DNA of 64,000 nt from positions 1 through 64,000 of the forward strand of contig CALXOL010000001.1 of the NCBI GenBank assembly GCA_944390015.1, given 5' to 3'. The stretch comes from an uncultured Spirochaetaceae bacterium. GTDB lineage: Bacteria; Spirochaetota; Spirochaetia; Sphaerochaetales; Sphaerochaetaceae. This document shows, in pieces, positions 54,351 through 61,971 of the stretch. The notes beneath the pieces are model-generated. The model had not been told where the DNA came from and ran no database searches. It was given only the letters and a program-made list of their open reading frames with translations. A program made the translations under genes and the position numbers. Each line of letters begins with the position of its first letter. Position 1 is the first letter of the stretch.

Positions 54351-54986
54351 CTACTTAGTTCTAAACAGATCCAAATCGTATTTCTCATTTTCTGAAAGGC
54401 ATGTTAATTTCATATTCCTTGAGAAAAGGCTCATCATGGCGGAATTCTCAAGACATTCAAGACGCTCTAGCGCTTCTAAAAGGCTCTTATCGGAAAGAGT
54501 AAGAGCTCCATGACGCTCCAGCAATATGGCATTGAAGCATAGGGCATCATCACTTACTTTTTCTGCAAGTTCTCGGCTTCCCATTATAAAATAAGGTGTT
54601 TTCCTAACCTCTTTCAGCTGATAGTAGCTTTCAGCAATTATGTCGGTCTTTATTACATCTTCACAAGCTGAAAAGAGTGAGGAATAAACGGGATGAGCAT
54701 GGATTATAGCCTTACATGACGGCCTCTTTAGGTATATCAGACGGTGCATCTCACTCTCGATACTTAGTTTGAGCTCTGACGTAAGATTTTCACCACTCTC
54801 AACATCTACCTCTGCAATATCTTTATCAGAAAGTGATGCCTTATCAAGAGAGGAAGGAGTTATGAGCATTATGGGACCAATGCGCATGGAAATGTTGCCA
54901 CCTAAACTGGTAGTCAACCTCCTTTCGTAGACCCTTCTCATGATATATGCTATCTCTTTTTTCGCTCTTTCGCTCTCTTTAAACAT
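54351..54986 (-). CDS. Class II (fuculose-phosphate-type) aldolase/adducin-family protein
   Basis: 211 residues from ATG 54986. Zinc histidines H96 and H98 (AIIHAHPVYSS) and a third in LLERHGALTL; catalytic-type E77 with H81 (SIESEMHRL). It would cleave a sugar-1-phosphate, such as fuculose- or ribulose-type, to dihydroxyacetone phosphate and an aldehyde. TATACT (55000-54995) lies 8 nt before ATG and there is no ribosome site, so a leaderless start is likely. It heads aldolase-tktN-tktC-DUF6062. Confidence 0.85.
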   Translation of the reverse strand: MFKESERAKKEIAYIMRRVYERRLTTSLGGNISMRIGPIMLITPSSLDKASLSDKDIAEVDVESGENLTSELKLSIESEMHRLIYLKRPSCKAIIHAHPVYSSLFSACEDVIKTDIIAESYYQLKEVRKTPYFIMGSRELAEKVSDDALCFNAILLERHGALTLSDKSLLEALERLECLENSAMMSLFSRNMKLTCLSENEKYDLDLFRTK

Positions 54987-55049
54987 CAAAGATAAGTATA
55001 ACCTAACAACAAAGGAGAAGAAAAGCCATTTTCTTGAAACACAACCGTA

Positions 55050-55207
55050 ATGAAAAAAGGAAAGGACATAAAAGATGATGACTTAAGAATGCTTGCGGAC
55101 GAATTCGCCATTAAGGAAAGAAAGAGGGATGAAATAATAAGAGATACAAAGAATGCGGTAAAAAAGTAAAGGAAAAGGGCGTTGAAGATGATATGGGAAT
55201 AAGGTAG
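55050..55207 (+). pseudogene. Short frameshifted remnant before proS (HipA C-terminus-like?)
   Basis: ATG 55050 encodes a 39-residue helical peptide (LRMLADEFAIKERKRDEIIR) stopping at 55169. Adding one A to the A6 run near 55160 would extend it to a TAG at 55205-55207 with continued helical sequence (VKEKGVEDDMGIR). The pattern …EEF.I…RDEII….NAV resembles the end of HipA-like proteins, but I cannot confirm this. No ribosome site. Could be a gene relic or a chance ORF. Confidence 0.3.
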
Positions 55208-55276
55208 AATGCTATATGCCCTAACGGGCTTATTTTGATATCAGAAAGATTTAAACCATAACGGAGAAAAGACAAA

Positions 55277-57037
55277 ATGAGAATGTCTAACATGTTTTCC
55301 CGTACCCTGAGGGAAGCTCCAAGCGGAGCAGAAAGCAAGGGTTATGAATACCTGTTGAGAGCAGGATACATCCGCCAGCTCGGAGCTGGAATATTCTCTC
55401 TTCTTCCACTTGGATTCAAAAGCACGAAAAAGATTGAGAACATCGTCAGAGAGGAGATGAACAGAATCGGAGGACAGGAGATCCTGATGCCGGTTGTAAA
55501 CCCAGGAGACCTCTGGAAGGAAAGCGGAAGATATTACTCAATCGATAAAGAGCTCGCACGCTTTAAAGACAGGGTCGGAAGGGATATGGTGCTTGCCATG
55601 ACCCATGAAGAGGCTGTTACCGATATTGCAAGAGGGGAAATCGATTCCTATAAACGTCTTCCTCTTTTCGTATATCAAATCCAGACGAAATTCCGAGATG
55701 ATCCACGCCCAAGAGCGGGACTTATAAGGGTAAGAGAGTTCACGATGAAGGATGCATACTCATTCGATCGTGACCAGGAAGGCCTTGAGAAGATCTATGC
55801 TGATAACTATAGGGCATATTTCAGAATCTATGACCGTTGTGGACTTCCATCAATCGCAGTCTCCTCAGATACGGGTATGATGGGTGGAAAAGTAGCACAT
55901 GAATACATGTACCTTTCCCCTATCGGAGAAGATACGATAATCATCTGTGATGAGTGTGGATATACTGCAAACAGGCAGATTGCGGAAATCAAGAAAGAGT
56001 ATTTCAAAGAAGATGAGATGCCTATTGAAAAGGTTGCAACTCCTCATGCAAAGACAATCGAAGATCTTGCCACTTTGCTGAACATTCCTGCAAGAAAGAC
56101 ATGCAAGGCCGTATTCATGGTCGGATCATTTATTAACGATAAGACAGGAGAGGAAGAGGATAAGCTCATAGCCGCATTCATCCGTGGAGATATGGAGGTT
56201 GAAGAGGCTAAGCTTCAGCATGCGGCAAAGGCCAACAGCCTAAGACCGGCACGCGAGGAGGAGATCAGAGCATGTGGCATGGTTCCAGGCTTTGCATCTG
56301 CAATCGGTGCGCATGGAGACTTCATCACAATAGTAGATGACAGTGCTGCCTACTCCAACAATCTCGTAGCCGGTGCGAACGAAGAAGGCTTCCATTTCCT
56401 TAATACAAACTTCAAGAGGGATTATGACGGAATAGTTGCAGACATAGCATCGGCCCGTGAAGGTCATCTCTGTCCAAAATGCGGAAAACCTCTAAAGGCA
56501 TCCAAAGGTATTGAGATTGGAAACATCTTCCAGCTGGGGACAAAATACAGTGAAGCCATGAACTGTAACTTCCAGGACGAGAACGGTGTGCAAAAGCCGG
56601 TAATCATGGGGTGTTATGGAATCGGCATTGGACGACTTCTTGCCTGTCTTGCAGAGGAATATAACGATGAATCAGGGCTGAAGATGCCAATCACAGTTGC
56701 ACCATATGATGTGCACTTGGTATCTCTTGTAAAGGATACGGAGATAGCAGAGAGAATCTATCAGGAGCTTCTTGACGCAGGCATCGATGTTATTTATGAC
56801 GACAGGAAGGAATCTGCTGGTGTGAAGTTCGCAGATGCAGACCTTATCGGAGTTCCTATAAGGATCACGCTCGGCAACAGAAGCCTCAAGGAGAAGAAGG
56901 TTGAAGTCAAGCTGAGATCCACAGGAGAGACGACAAGCTATGATATCGAGAATCTTGCAGAGGAAATCAAGGAAGAGATAAGAAAGGAAAGAAGCAGGAT
57001 TGAAGATAACCTTGTCGATAAGAATCTCGTAAAGTAA
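55277..57037 (+). CDS. proS: Prolyl-tRNA synthetase (bacterial type with editing insertion)
   Basis: 586 residues. Class II core with KGYEYLLRAGYIRQLGAGIF and motif 2 KFRDDPRPRAGLIRVREFTMKDAYSFD; the INS/YbaK-like editing domain occupies ~225-390 (IPARKTCKAVFMVG); motif 3 is PVIMGCYGIGIGRLLACLAEE; the anticodon-binding domain follows. A CPKCGKP cysteine pair sits in the linker. It charges tRNA-Pro and clears mischarged alanine. ATG 55277 has GGAGA upstream. Own terminator. Confidence 0.97.
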   Translation: MRMSNMFSRTLREAPSGAESKGYEYLLRAGYIRQLGAGIFSLLPLGFKSTKKIENIVREEMNRIGGQEILMPVVNPGDLWKESGRYYSIDKELARFKDRVGRDMVLAMTHEEAVTDIARGEIDSYKRLPLFVYQIQTKFRDDPRPRAGLIRVREFTMKDAYSFDRDQEGLEKIYADNYRAYFRIYDRCGLPSIAVSSDTGMMGGKVAHEYMYLSPIGEDTIIICDECGYTANRQIAEIKKEYFKEDEMPIEKVATPHAKTIEDLATLLNIPARKTCKAVFMVGSFINDKTGEEEDKLIAAFIRGDMEVEEAKLQHAAKANSLRPAREEEIRACGMVPGFASAIGAHGDFITIVDDSAAYSNNLVAGANEEGFHFLNTNFKRDYDGIVADIASAREGHLCPKCGKPLKASKGIEIGNIFQLGTKYSEAMNCNFQDENGVQKPVIMGCYGIGIGRLLACLAEEYNDESGLKMPITVAPYDVHLVSLVKDTEIAERIYQELLDAGIDVIYDDRKESAGVKFADADLIGVPIRITLGNRSLKEKKVEVKLRSTGETTSYDIENLAEEIKEEIRKERSRIEDNLVDKNLVK

Positions 57038-57040
57038 TGA

Positions 57041-57071
57041 AATGCAGGTCTTAAAAGGGCCTGCATTTTTA
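57041..57071 (+). terminator. Intrinsic terminator of proS
   Basis: AATGCAGG (57041-57048) pairs with CCTGCATT (57060-57067), followed by TTTTA. Confidence 0.8.
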
Positions 57072-57106
57072 TAAAAATAGCCTGAAGCTCTGTGCCTCAG
57101 GCTATT
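57072..57106 (-). terminator. Intrinsic terminator of the ankyrin gene
   Basis: AATAGCCTGA (57076-57085) pairs perfectly over 10 bp with TCAGGCTATT (57097-57106); on the minus strand it is followed by TTTTATAAAAA. Confidence 0.85.
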
Positions 57107-57126
57107 CTTGTAAAGAAGTATCAAGC

Positions 57127-57639
57127 TTAGTTAGCTCCATGCTCCTTAAGAAGGTTGATGACATATGTCCTCTTTGCAGCTCTTGCATAATCAAGAACAC
57201 TGTGTCCCTGATAGTCGCATGCGTTAACATCTGCACCGCTCTTGATGAGCTGTGTGGTCATCTTTGTCTCACTGTTGCTGTTTACAGCCATGATGAGAGC
57301 TGTCTCTCCAAGGTAGTTCCTGGCATCAATGTTTGCACCAGCTGCAAGAAGAGCCTCGATGATCTTTGGGTTCTTGCTGCTGTTTGCTGCAAGATGAAGT
57401 GCGTTTGAACGATACTTAGGCTCAGCCTCGTGGATGTCCGCACCTGCTGCGATAAGAGCATTCAGTACTGCTGTTGAGTTGTTGTACTGAGCTGCAAGCA
57501 TTACAGGGGTAAGACCCCACTCGTTATGAGCGTTTACATCTGCACCTGCTGCGATAAGATCTTTAATATCTTTGGCTTTCGTTGAGCTGATAGCAGCAGC
57601 AAGAAGCTTTTTGTTCAGTGAATCTGTTGTTTTTGCCAT
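57127..57639 (-). CDS. Ankyrin-repeat protein
   Basis: 170 residues made of about five ankyrin repeats (DLIAAGADVNAHNEWGLTPV, ALIAAGADIHEAE, ALLAAGANIDARNYLGETAL, QLIKSGADVNACDYQGHSVL). No signal peptide or other domain, so a cytosolic protein-binding scaffold is likely. Codon choice is strongly biased, like the DUF3798 gene, suggesting high expression. TAGGAGA precedes ATG 57639; monocistronic. Confidence 0.93.
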   Translation of the reverse strand: MAKTTDSLNKKLLAAAISSTKAKDIKDLIAAGADVNAHNEWGLTPVMLAAQYNNSTAVLNALIAAGADIHEAEPKYRSNALHLAANSSKNPKIIEALLAAGANIDARNYLGETALIMAVNSNSETKMTTQLIKSGADVNACDYQGHSVLDYARAAKRTYVINLLKEHGAN

Positions 57640-57868
57640 AATAGAAATCTCCTATAGTCCAGATTATTATTCTTTCATTAATAATTGTAAATACTGTTTT
57701 AGCTTAAAATACTTAATTTTTCTAATATATAACTCTTTATTCTTTTAAAATTTATAAAGATGATGTTAAAGAAAATAGACTCAGATGCGCACTAATTTTA
57801 CAACAAGAAGGAAAAGTCGATGATTTTTCCATTAATACTTTTTGCCATACATACATTATAATTAGCTC

Positions 57869-58951
57869 ATGATTACATATGAAATGATAAGAAAATGTCC
57901 CAAGGTCGAGCTCCATGACCATCTTGATGGAGGGCTGAGGGTAAGCACGATTATAGAGCTTGCAAAAAAGGATGGTATAAAGCTTCCATCCTATGATGAA
58001 GAGGAACTTAGGGATTTTTTGGTAAAAGGCTGTCAGCAGAAATCATTGAAACTATATCTTGAAGCTTTCTCGGTAACCACTGCCGTCATGCAGAGCAGAG
58101 AAAATCTTGTCAGGGTTGCAAGAGAAGCTGTTCTGGATCTTGCAGCAGAGAATGTCGTATATGCGGAGATCAGATTCGCCCCAGCACTGCACACAGAAAA
58201 AGGTCTGAATCTTGAAGAGGTGGTAACTGCCGTTTTGAAAGGACTTGAAGAAGGAAAGAAGGAGAGCGGGACATACTGCACCCTGATTCTCTGCGCGATG
58301 AGGAATGAAGAACCTGCATCCACGCTGGAGATAGCAGAACTGGCTGTGGCTTTCAGAGAAAAGGGCGTTGTCGGTTTTGATATAGCGGGAGATGAGTATG
58401 GTCATCCACCTAAAAAACATATCGATGCATTCCGATATATTCGAAACAAGAATTTCAACATAACGATACACGCTGGAGAGGCGTTCGGTGTTGAATCCAT
58501 ATGGCAGGCGATACAGCTATGCGGCGCACATAGGATCGGCCATGGTGTTCGTCTTGTAGAGGACATGGTCATAGAGGGAGGAGCGATAAGGAAGATGGGA
58601 AGCCTCTCCCATTTCATTAATGATATGAGAATACCTCTTGAGATGTGCCTTACAAGTAATGTAGGCACCGGCGCCGTTGAGAACTACCAGGATCATCCGT
58701 TCCCTATATTCTTTAAAAGTGGCTTCCGTGTGTTTCTTTGTTCCGATAACAGGCTTATGAGCGATACGAACCTTACAAAGGAAATGAACATCGCAGTAAA
58801 GGAATATGGACTGAACATCAGGGATCTTGAGAAGATTACGATAAACGCCATGAAGAGTGCTTTCATCCATCACGATGAGAAAATAAAGATAATCTATGAT
58901 GTAATCAAAGCAGGATATAATAAATTACGGACCGAGTATGGCATCCAGTGA
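57869..58951 (+). CDS. add: Adenosine deaminase
   Basis: 360 residues. Zinc ligands H16 and H18 (KVELHDHLDGGLR), ITIHAGEAFG with catalytic Glu, GAHRIGHGVRL and the final CSDNRLMSDT block. SDNR rather than TDDP is seen in one branch of bacterial enzymes. It converts adenosine to inosine in purine salvage. No ribosome site; a perfect TATAAT (57857-57862) lies 6 nt before ATG, so a leaderless message is expected, although no good -35 is visible. Confidence 0.92.
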   Translation: MITYEMIRKCPKVELHDHLDGGLRVSTIIELAKKDGIKLPSYDEEELRDFLVKGCQQKSLKLYLEAFSVTTAVMQSRENLVRVAREAVLDLAAENVVYAEIRFAPALHTEKGLNLEEVVTAVLKGLEEGKKESGTYCTLILCAMRNEEPASTLEIAELAVAFREKGVVGFDIAGDEYGHPPKKHIDAFRYIRNKNFNITIHAGEAFGVESIWQAIQLCGAHRIGHGVRLVEDMVIEGGAIRKMGSLSHFINDMRIPLEMCLTSNVGTGAVENYQDHPFPIFFKSGFRVFLCSDNRLMSDTNLTKEMNIAVKEYGLNIRDLEKITINAMKSAFIHHDEKIKIIYDVIKAGYNKLRTEYGIQ

Positions 58952-59030
58952 AAATTTTCCTTGTTACGCTTTTAGAATGATTGTAAAATTGTTCTGTTGC
59001 AATCTGGAACAAAAAGGGGTGGTATCATAG

Positions 59031-60950
59031 ATGTCTCATATCGATTCTTACAAACTTGAAAAGCTCCCCTACTATGACGGTCCCCTTGGCTTTGAACTAA
59101 ATGAGAAAGAGACCATATTCAGACTATGGGCTCCGACTGCTGATGAAGTCATCCTGAATCTATATAATGATGGCCTCTTCGGTCCAAAGTTCAAAGAGAA
59201 GAATCTGATAAAACATCATGATGGGCATTGGGAAGTAAGCATACAGAAGAATCTAGAGGGAATCTATTACGACTATCTGATTAAAACGAATGACACCTCT
59301 TTCCAGACAATAGACCCATATGCCATCAGTGCTGGGGCAAACGGGAAAAGAGCAATGGTTCTTGACCTGGAAAAGACGAATCCCGAAGGCTGGAGTGAGG
59401 ATAAGGCCCCAGAGCGTAAAAATGACGACATAATATATGAGATACATGTGAAGGACTTTACCTATCAGAAGTTCTCAGGCATAAGCGATGAGGCAAGAGG
59501 AAAATTCCTCGGACTGGCTCAAAAGAATACGCACCTCACATTCGACAGCACCTTTCCTACGGGTCTTGAATATCTGAAATCCCTAGGAATAACGCATGTA
59601 CAGCTCATGCCGATTTATGATTTCGGATCGGTTGATGAAATGGGTGCGGATAACCAGTTCAACTGGGGCTATGATCCTGAGAACTACAATGTCCCTGAGG
59701 GCTCCTACTCCACTGACGCGGAACACGGAGAAGTGAGAGTAAGAGAACTCAAGCAGATGATAAAAGCCCTCCATGAGAGTGGACTGCGTGTCATAATGGA
59801 TGTCGTGTATAACCATACATACCGCCTAGATAGTCCTCTCTTCAGGATAGAGCCTTGGTATTTCTATAGAAGGAACAAGGATGGCAGCCCTTCAAACGGT
59901 TCGGGCTGTGGTAATGATATCGCATCCGAGCGTCCTATGGCGCATCGATACATCCTTGACTCTGTTCTCTATTGGGCGAGGGAGTATCATATCGACGGAT
60001 TCAGATTTGACCTGATGGGTCTTCTGGATACAAGGCTCATGAATGATATAAGAGAGAGCCTCGACAGGATATACGGAGAGGGTGAAAAGCTCCTTTATGG
60101 TGAGCCTTGGGCCGCAGGTGGAACTGCGGTGAAAGAAGGATTCCAGCTATCTGATAAGAACGCACTCACACTTTTAAATAACGGTATTGGAGCATTCTCC
60201 GATTCCACAAGGGATTTGATAAAAGGAAGTAATTTCGATTCAAAATCCGCAGGGTTCGTTAATGGCGGACAAATTGAGATGCATCTTCTGCGTCATGCCG
60301 TGGCAGGATGGATGAACGGAGACTGGCACTTCAGAACGCAGACTGCTAATCAGACGATACAATACGTATCAAGCCATGATGACTGGACACTCTGGGATAA
60401 GCTCAAATTCACATGTGACAGCAAGGAGGATTTTCTCCTTCTCGATGAGAAGACACTAAGGGCGAATAAAGCGGCAGCGGCAATGTACTTCACAATGCAG
60501 GGAAGAGCGTTCTTGCTCTCTGGAGAGGAAGCCGCAAGGACAAAAATCGGAGTGAAGAACTCTTACAACTCCCCTCTTTTCATAAACAGATTCGACTGGA
60601 CCAGAACAAGAGATGCCGCATCCCTCGTCTCGTATTATAAGGGACTGATTGAGTTAAGACAGGCTATGCCAGCATTTTATGATAAATCACCAGAAGCGAT
60701 AAAAAGAATAACGGGATTTGAGATCGTACTGAAAAAGACAGCTCTCATAAGCCTGGATAACTCTGGCTCAGACATCTATCAGAACCTTGTCCTTATATAT
60801 TCAAATGAAGATAAGGCAACGACTCTCCCACTATCCAGGGAGTATGATCTGATTCTCGATGCAGAATGCTCAAACCGCCTCTCAAAGCCAGAAAAAGTAA
60901 GCGGACTCCTCCCTTTAAACGGTCCGACTGTATATCTTCTGGGCTACTGA
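59031..60950 (+). CDS. pulA: Type I pullulanase (GH13 with CBM48)
   Basis: 639 residues. N-terminal CBM48-like module (LGFELNEKETIFRLWAPTAD), then a GH13 barrel: MDVVYNHTYR (region I), IDGFRFDLMG with nucleophile D327 (region II), LLYGEPWAAG (region III) and VSSHDDWTLWDK (region IV). YNWGYDPENYNVPEGSY-like sequence is diagnostic for type I pullulanase. No signal peptide, so it debranches internal alpha-1,6 links, for example in glycogen. GGGGTGG precedes ATG. Last 7 nt overlap the convergent rhomboid gene. Confidence 0.95.
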   Translation: MSHIDSYKLEKLPYYDGPLGFELNEKETIFRLWAPTADEVILNLYNDGLFGPKFKEKNLIKHHDGHWEVSIQKNLEGIYYDYLIKTNDTSFQTIDPYAISAGANGKRAMVLDLEKTNPEGWSEDKAPERKNDDIIYEIHVKDFTYQKFSGISDEARGKFLGLAQKNTHLTFDSTFPTGLEYLKSLGITHVQLMPIYDFGSVDEMGADNQFNWGYDPENYNVPEGSYSTDAEHGEVRVRELKQMIKALHESGLRVIMDVVYNHTYRLDSPLFRIEPWYFYRRNKDGSPSNGSGCGNDIASERPMAHRYILDSVLYWAREYHIDGFRFDLMGLLDTRLMNDIRESLDRIYGEGEKLLYGEPWAAGGTAVKEGFQLSDKNALTLLNNGIGAFSDSTRDLIKGSNFDSKSAGFVNGGQIEMHLLRHAVAGWMNGDWHFRTQTANQTIQYVSSHDDWTLWDKLKFTCDSKEDFLLLDEKTLRANKAAAAMYFTMQGRAFLLSGEEAARTKIGVKNSYNSPLFINRFDWTRTRDAASLVSYYKGLIELRQAMPAFYDKSPEAIKRITGFEIVLKKTALISLDNSGSDIYQNLVLIYSNEDKATTLPLSREYDLILDAECSNRLSKPEKVSGLLPLNGPTVYLLGY

Positions 60951-61567
60951 TTCCTCCTAAAAGGGTTAATACGCATCCTCACGATTATGTAAATCAGTCC
61001 GACCAGAAGCGCCGAAAGGTGTGTTATGTGGCTGATTCCGTCGTGTACGAAAGAGGATGCAAACTCAATGATAAAATAAAATGCCACCAGGGTAACCGCC
61101 CTCATCGGAACTATTCCAAAGACGAATACCACGGCATTGGGAAAGAATATGGCAAAAAGCAACATGACAGCATATAACGCACCACTTGCTCCGATTAATA
61201 AGATGAAATAAGAGCCACTCAGATAATAAAATAGAAACGAGAGCACGCCCGAAAGAGTCCCTGTGATGAAATAATAGAGCAGATACTCCTTACTTCCTAT
61301 CCTCCGCTCAAGAATCGTACCGAAAATCAAGAGTCCGAGCATGTTTGAGAAAAGATGATATATGCTTCCATGCACGAACATGTACGTAAAAAACGTATAA
61401 CAGCTTGAAGGCTGAAGAAGAATACGCAATGGAATCATTGCAAGCATGGATGAAAGATACGGATAAATATAGTTCGAGATAAAAAAGACTGCGACATTGA
61501 TGACGACAAGTATGACATTGACGTTCCAATAGGAATACTGAAATTTCCTGTTCAAGATATTAGGCAT
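60944..61567 (-). CDS. Rhomboid-family intramembrane serine protease
   Basis: 207 residues with about six membrane segments. Catalytic S128 in GASGALY and H183 in ITHLSALLVG; the HGSIYHLFSNM loop (66-76) is also conserved. It cleaves membrane-anchored substrates within the bilayer. No ribosome site; -35 TTGACC (61603-61598), 17-bp spacer, TTAATT (61580-61575), then 7 nt to ATG 61567, a leaderless layout. Confidence 0.9.
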   Translation of the reverse strand: MPNILNRKFQYSYWNVNVILVVINVAVFFISNYIYPYLSSMLAMIPLRILLQPSSCYTFFTYMFVHGSIYHLFSNMLGLLIFGTILERRIGSKEYLLYYFITGTLSGVLSFLFYYLSGSYFILLIGASGALYAVMLLFAIFFPNAVVFVFGIVPMRAVTLVAFYFIIEFASSFVHDGISHITHLSALLVGLIYIIVRMRINPFRRNQ

Positions 61568-61574
61568 AAAGAAA

Positions 61575-61603
61575 AATTAACTACTTTCCTTTCCAATGGT
61601 CAA
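61575..61603 (-). promoter_or_regulatory. Promoter of the rhomboid gene (leaderless type)
   Basis: TTGACC at 61603-61598 and TTAATT at 61580-61575 on the minus strand with a 17-bp spacer, ending 7 nt before the start codon. It sits back to back with the sigma-54 promoter at 61624. Confidence 0.6.
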
Positions 61604-61623
61604 GGTCATCACAAAACAATATC

Positions 61624-61641
61624 TTGGCACGGTAATTGCTA
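61624..61641 (+). promoter_or_regulatory. Sigma-54 promoter of small RNA 1
   Basis: TTGGCACGGTAATTGCTA: -24 GG at 61626-61627, -12 GC at 61638-61639, 10 bp between; consensus TGGCAC-N5-TTGCW matched exactly. Predicted start about 61651. Confidence 0.85.
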
Positions 61642-61650
61642 CAGAATAGG

Positions 61651-61726
61651 TAACAGAGCAAAACAGTTTTTTTCAACCTCCTTTTTTAGCATTTTCGGCA
61701 CCTTTTCTGATAAGGTGCCATTTTTA
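61651..61726 (+). ncRNA. Predicted sigma-54-dependent small RNA 1
   Basis: About 75 nt from the predicted start to the terminator GGCACCTT (61697-61704) / AAGGTGCC (61712-61719) plus TTTTT. No ORF. The 5' part ACAGAGCAAAACAGTTTTTT then TCAACCTCCTT is homologous to the start of the unit at 61836. The U-flanked CCUCC tract looks unpaired and could base-pair with Shine-Dalgarno sequences of mRNAs. Small-RNA identity is predicted from promoter, terminator and paralogy; expression is not shown. Confidence 0.7.
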
Positions 61727-61740
61727 TTACTATGTAAAAA

Positions 61741-61778
61741 TTTCTCACTGTGAAAAATTTTCTCACCATTTTTCTCAT
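61741..61778. repeat. TTTCTCAC repeats upstream of the small RNA 2 promoter
   Basis: TTTCTCAC at 61741 and 61759 and TTTCTCAT at 61771, with GTGAAAAA forming an inverted partner. A GTG-N11-CACC element (61750-61767), similar to the GGTG-N10-CAC sites before both pspA promoters, begins 61 bp before the promoter GG. Candidate activator-binding region. Confidence 0.4.
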
Positions 61779-61808
61779 TTAATGGTTGGAATTGCCGTTT
61801 TTTTCTAC

Positions 61809-61826
61809 TTGGCATGCATTTTGCAT
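61809..61826 (+). promoter_or_regulatory. Sigma-54 promoter of small RNA 2
   Basis: TTGGCATGCATTTTGCAT: GG at 61811-61812, GC at 61823-61824, 10 bp between. Nearly identical to the pspA1 promoter at 33473, differing at one base in 18. Predicted start about 61836. Confidence 0.85.
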
Positions 61827-61835
61827 TAGATTAAA

Positions 61836-61948
61836 TACAGAGCAACAGTTTTTTCACCTCCTTGTAATTTGTGTGAAAAACAAACAAGAATGGTAGCATC
61901 GTCGGCACTCTCTCCCATCCCATTTCGTCGGCGATGCTGTTTTTTTTC
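61836..61948 (+). ncRNA. Predicted sigma-54-dependent small RNA 2
   Basis: About 113 nt. It begins ATACAGAGCAACAGTTTTTT then CACCTCCTTG, paralogous to small RNA 1. A hairpin is formed by GTTTTTTCAC (about 61848-61857) and GTGAAAAAC (about 61873-61881) and would expose CUCCUU in its loop. UCACCUCCUU is identical to the 3' tail of bacterial 16S rRNA. The terminator AGCATCGTCGGC (61895-61906) / GTCGGCGATGCT (61927-61938) pairs 12 bp including two G-U and is followed by T9. No ORF. Confidence 0.72.
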
Positions 61949-61971
61949 TTCTTTTATTATATATTTATGCC

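Noticed and set aside
61651-61948. The two sigma-54 units as 5' leaders of rlmE or as small protein genes
   Set aside because: Each ends in a strong terminator before the next gene, and neither contains an ORF with a ribosome site.
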